This document shows, in pieces, positions 61,880-64,000 of a stretch of DNA of 64,000 bases. This stretch comes from Chitinophagaceae bacterium UBA4857. GTDB lineage: Bacteria; Bacteroidota; Bacteroidia; Chitinophagales; Chitinophagaceae. The stretch spans positions 110,010-174,009 of the forward strand of contig DHEF01000004.1 in NCBI GenBank assembly GCA_002399735.1. Reading direction: 5' to 3'. The translations under genes and the position numbers were made by a program. Under the pieces are notes generated by a model. The model was not told the DNA's origin and searched no databases. It worked only from the letters and a program-made list of their open reading frames with translations. Positions within the stretch are counted from its first letter, which is position 1. Each line of letters starts with the position of its first letter.

Positions 61880-61990
61880 TTAGGCCTTTTGATAACAAGA
61901 TGATGCCCAAAGAACAGAACGATGAACGGAGCGTCGCAAGGGACGATTAATCAAGGCCGGGACGATGACAAACAGCTACTTAATAATACA
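61880..61990. repeat. A-type dispersed repeat remnant
   Basis: GATAACAAGATGATGCCCAA and AACGATGAACGGAGCGTCGC match the edge and interior seen at 40.81 kb. No gene between 61756 and 62062. Confidence 0.5.
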
Positions 61991-62005
61991 GTAATGGGTT
62001 AGGCT

Positions 62006-62013
62006 TATATTTG
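62006..62013 (+). promoter_or_regulatory. Candidate -7 box for gldB
   Basis: TATATTTG matches TAnnTTTG and lies 50 bases before the ATG. Confidence 0.4.
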
Positions 62014-62062
62014 TTGTTTGGTATCCGAATAATAAATTTTATCACCTTACGTTATACTGTCC

Positions 62063-63100
62063 ATGAACAAGCTCATCATTCTTTTTATAGCCGTAGTTAC
62101 CCTGGTGGGATGCGGTAATAAAACCCAAGCACCCGATGTAAGTAACATTAGTATTGATTTAAAAGTAGAAAGGTTTGACCAGGATTTTTTTGCAATTGAT
62201 ACTAACCGTACCGAACAGGGTATGGCAGCTTTGCAGGAAAAATACCCGGTATTATTGTCTTTATACTTACAAGGTATATTGGGCGTATTTGATCCCGCAG
62301 GTGTAAATTCATTTTACCAATACTACAAACCTGTTTATGATTCGGCACAAAAAGCATTTGCGAATTTTGATCCTATTGCAAAAGAAATTGGAAATGCTTT
62401 CAGGTATGTAAAATATTATTTTCCTGACTACGAATTACCCCGCCGGATTATACCTGTTATTGGCCCGATGAATACCGCTGATGATTTACCACGTAAGGCT
62501 AATGGCGAATATACTGCTGTTTTTGGACGTGAAGATTTTGTTGGTATTAGCTTACAGTTTTATTTAGGTAAAGCGTTTTCGTTGTATAATATTGAATATT
62601 TTATTAACAATGTTGCACCGCAATATATTAGTCGCCGTTTTGAAAAGCAATACATTGTACCTGATATAATGAAATTAATTGTTGATGATTTATATCCTGA
62701 CGAAAGCCAGACCCTGCCTTTAATTGGGCAGATGATTGAGAAAGGAAAAAGATGGTGGCTGGTTGATAAATTATTACCTGCAACTGCTGATAGTTTAAAA
62801 ACAGGTTATACGGGTTTGCAAACAGAATGGGTAGAACATAATGAAGGCTCGGTATGGGCATCGTTTATAAAAAATGTGGATTTGCAAGCAACTGATCGTC
62901 CCACTATACAAACTTTTATTGGCGATGCGCCATTTACACAATTCTTTTCACAGGAGTTTGCTCCCGGTAATATTGGCCCCTGGTTTGGCCGCCAGATTGT
63001 AAAAAAGTTTGTGGAGAATAATTCGTCATTATCTATTGATGAGGTAATGAAAAAAACACCACAGGAAATTTTAGATGATGCGAAATATAAACCGAAGTAA
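62063..63100 (+). CDS. gldB: GldB-like lipoprotein
   Basis: 345 residues. The lipobox TLVGC gives Cys17. The body matches the GldB family: ISIDLKVERFDQDFFAIDTN, LYLQGILGVFDPAG, VFGREDFVGISLQFYLGKAF and ISRRFEKQYIVPDIMKLIVD. GldB was first found in Flavobacterium as needed for gliding and is broadly conserved in Bacteroidota, including non-gliders, so its precise role is unclear. Here it is not next to other gld genes. The gene ends eight bases before the convergent response regulator gene. Confidence 0.88.
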   Translation: MNKLIILFIAVVTLVGCGNKTQAPDVSNISIDLKVERFDQDFFAIDTNRTEQGMAALQEKYPVLLSLYLQGILGVFDPAGVNSFYQYYKPVYDSAQKAFANFDPIAKEIGNAFRYVKYYFPDYELPRRIIPVIGPMNTADDLPRKANGEYTAVFGREDFVGISLQFYLGKAFSLYNIEYFINNVAPQYISRRFEKQYIVPDIMKLIVDDLYPDESQTLPLIGQMIEKGKRWWLVDKLLPATADSLKTGYTGLQTEWVEHNEGSVWASFIKNVDLQATDRPTIQTFIGDAPFTQFFSQEFAPGNIGPWFGRQIVKKFVENNSSLSIDEVMKKTPQEILDDAKYKPK

Positions 63101-63108
63101 TGGCTATA

Positions 63109-63717
63109 TTATTCCCATTGTACTTTATGTTGCATAGCCCATTTTAATAAAGCATTATTACCGTTTGGCAGCCCCAACTTTCTGCAAATGCTATGACGGT
63201 GATTTTTGATTGTGTAAGGGCTTAAAAACAATAAGGAGGCTATTTCTTTACTGGTTTTGTTTTGTACAATGTATTGAATAATTTTTCTTTCGGTTATTGT
63301 TAATAATTGATGTAATGAGTTGTTATCAATTGGTTTTCCTAACGTAGTATTTGCTTCAATAATTGGTAATGCTAATTTTAATGCAGCAAAAATCGCCGCC
63401 TCATCAACAGGTTTTATAATGTAGTTTAAAGGTTGTTGCTCCAATGCCCGCTCAATTATTATTTTTGATTGATAAGACGTGATGAAAATTATTGTAAAAG
63501 CATATTGCTGACGCAAATTTTCGATTAAGGTAATGCCGTCTTGTTCTTCTTTCAGGTTAATATCACATAATACTAAATGGGGTAAAAAGTCGGCAAAAGT
63601 ACTGATGACTTCTTGCTTGTTTAAAGCAATGGTAACAGTGCAATTAAAATTTGCTTTTAACTGGCCTTCTATAAACCGGGCAATAATAATTTCGTCTTCT
63701 ATTATTAGTATTCGCAT
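63109..63717 (-). CDS. Response regulator, receiver + LuxR-type HTH
   Basis: 202 residues. Receiver domain 1-120 with acidic pocket IIEDE (Glu7-Asp8), phospho-acceptor Asp52 in LVLCDINLKEEQ, Thr/Ser in IIFITSY and Lys in YIIKPVDE. A GerE/LuxR-type HTH follows at 135-200: LTITERKIIQYIVQNKTSKE and IASLLFLSPYTIKNHRHSIC. It should act on transcription after phosphotransfer from the kinase encoded upstream, whose stop codon overlaps this start by one base (TAATG). Confidence 0.93.
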   Translation of the reverse strand: MRILIIEDEIIIARFIEGQLKANFNCTVTIALNKQEVISTFADFLPHLVLCDINLKEEQDGITLIENLRQQYAFTIIFITSYQSKIIIERALEQQPLNYIIKPVDEAAIFAALKLALPIIEANTTLGKPIDNNSLHQLLTITERKIIQYIVQNKTSKEIASLLFLSPYTIKNHRHSICRKLGLPNGNNALLKWAMQHKVQWE

Positions 63718-64000
63718 TAAGATGGGTTGGGGAATTGAAAAGAATACGTTAAACCGTTTTCGGTATTTACAGTGTAATGACCTTTTAGCTGCCTTATAAG
63801 ATCGGAAATAAGTGTTAATCCAAAACCATAATCAGATTTGTTTAGAGAAGTTTTTGTGCCGTTATCACAATAATGTATGTTACAAAGACTTTCTTTCTGT
63901 TTCATTTCAATAATTATTTGTGGTTTTTTTTGAAACGGAAATGCATGTTTATAAGAGTTGGTTATTAGTTCTGTAATAATTAAGCCTACGCATAAACCGG
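63717..64000 (-). CDS. Sensor histidine kinase, C-terminal ATPase domain only (5' end beyond window)
   Basis: The frame enters from base 64000 and reads GLCVGLIITELITNSYKHAF, the N-box with the Asn that binds Mg-ATP in HisKA_2-type kinases. It continues to DNGTKTSLNKSDYGFGLTLI, a G-box variant, and ends QFPNPS. Only about 94 residues are visible, so the sensor part is unknown. The stop overlaps the regulator start by one base, so the pair is translationally coupled. Confidence 0.85.
   Translation of the reverse strand, partial: GLCVGLIITELITNSYKHAFPFQKKPQIIIEMKQKESLCNIHYCDNGTKTSLNKSDYGFGLTLISDLIRQLKGHYTVNTENGLTYSFQFPNPS

Noticed and set aside
62063..63100. gldB as proof of gliding motility
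   Set aside because: GldB-like proteins occur in non-gliding Bacteroidota and no other gld or spr genes are in the window.

Overview
The window reads as chromosomal DNA of a Bacteroidota bacterium, most likely of the Chitinophagaceae/Sphingobacteriia type. The signs are a SusC/SusD pair under an ECF sigma/FecR pair, DUF1735, DUF1573, DUF4369/TlpA and GldB proteins, AT-rich coding sequence, promoter -7 boxes of the TAnnTTTG type, weak Shine-Dalgarno sites, and many short GC-richer repeats between genes. I see no rRNA, tRNA, CRISPR array or transposase.

Layout. 1-6.2 kb: a truncated MBL-fold hydrolase, a SUI1-like factor with a tiny membrane protein overlapping it by one base, a secreted unknown, two tandem YwqK/MORN-like paralogues, and a long-form isocitrate dehydrogenase. 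6.5-7 kb: apaG. 7.2-22.9 kb: a polysaccharide utilisation locus (PUL): ECF sigma, FecR anti-sigma, SusC with an STN domain, SusD, a GH18 endoglycosidase-like lipoprotein, two DUF1735 lipoproteins (one LamG-like, one discoidin-like), DUF1573, a strong terminator, then a GH29 fucosidase and a GH3 enzyme. The gene set points to N-glycans or similar glycoconjugates. 23.4-30.5 kb: small metabolic and regulatory genes (VOC, AraC, PhnD-like, two acyltransferases), a leucine-rich-repeat lipoprotein broken by a frameshift, and a CrtA-like pair.

30.5-34 kb is the most unusual stretch. Four unrelated accessory genes (KilA-N, unknown, a nonsense-interrupted gene, DUF4145) all lie on the minus strand. They are separated by imperfect palindromes of 100-200 bases. 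The DUF4145 gene is tightly bounded by GTTAGGC before its start and GCCTAAC over its stop, as in an integron gene cassette. A 32-base perfect palindrome lies inside the KilA-N gene. No integrase is visible.

34.3-64 kb is mostly housekeeping and transport: kbl, a short membrane protein, an M16 peptidase, an MpaB-like oxygenase, GNAT, creatininase, an AlkD-like protein, carB without its C-terminal MGS domain, a split DUF4369/TlpA gene, MATE, an amidase, an MG2-plus-TonB-plug protein, an MGH1/GH63-like glucosidase, an AraC/aldehyde dehydrogenase/DUF779 module, gldB, and a response regulator/histidine kinase pair running off the end.

Nearly every intergenic gap holds members of a few dispersed repeat families: GGCTGTCAACAGTAGTA/CATCATCGTGTTA-edged elements, CACAGAG runs, an AGAGACGCCAGCATGGCGTCTCT hairpin (split here as AGAGACGCCAG/CATGGCGTCTCT), and GTCACCCTGAGCTTGACGAAGG inverted repeats (23 bases, core CTGAGCTTGACGAAG). 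All calls come from reading the sequence and knowledge of families; no database search was run.
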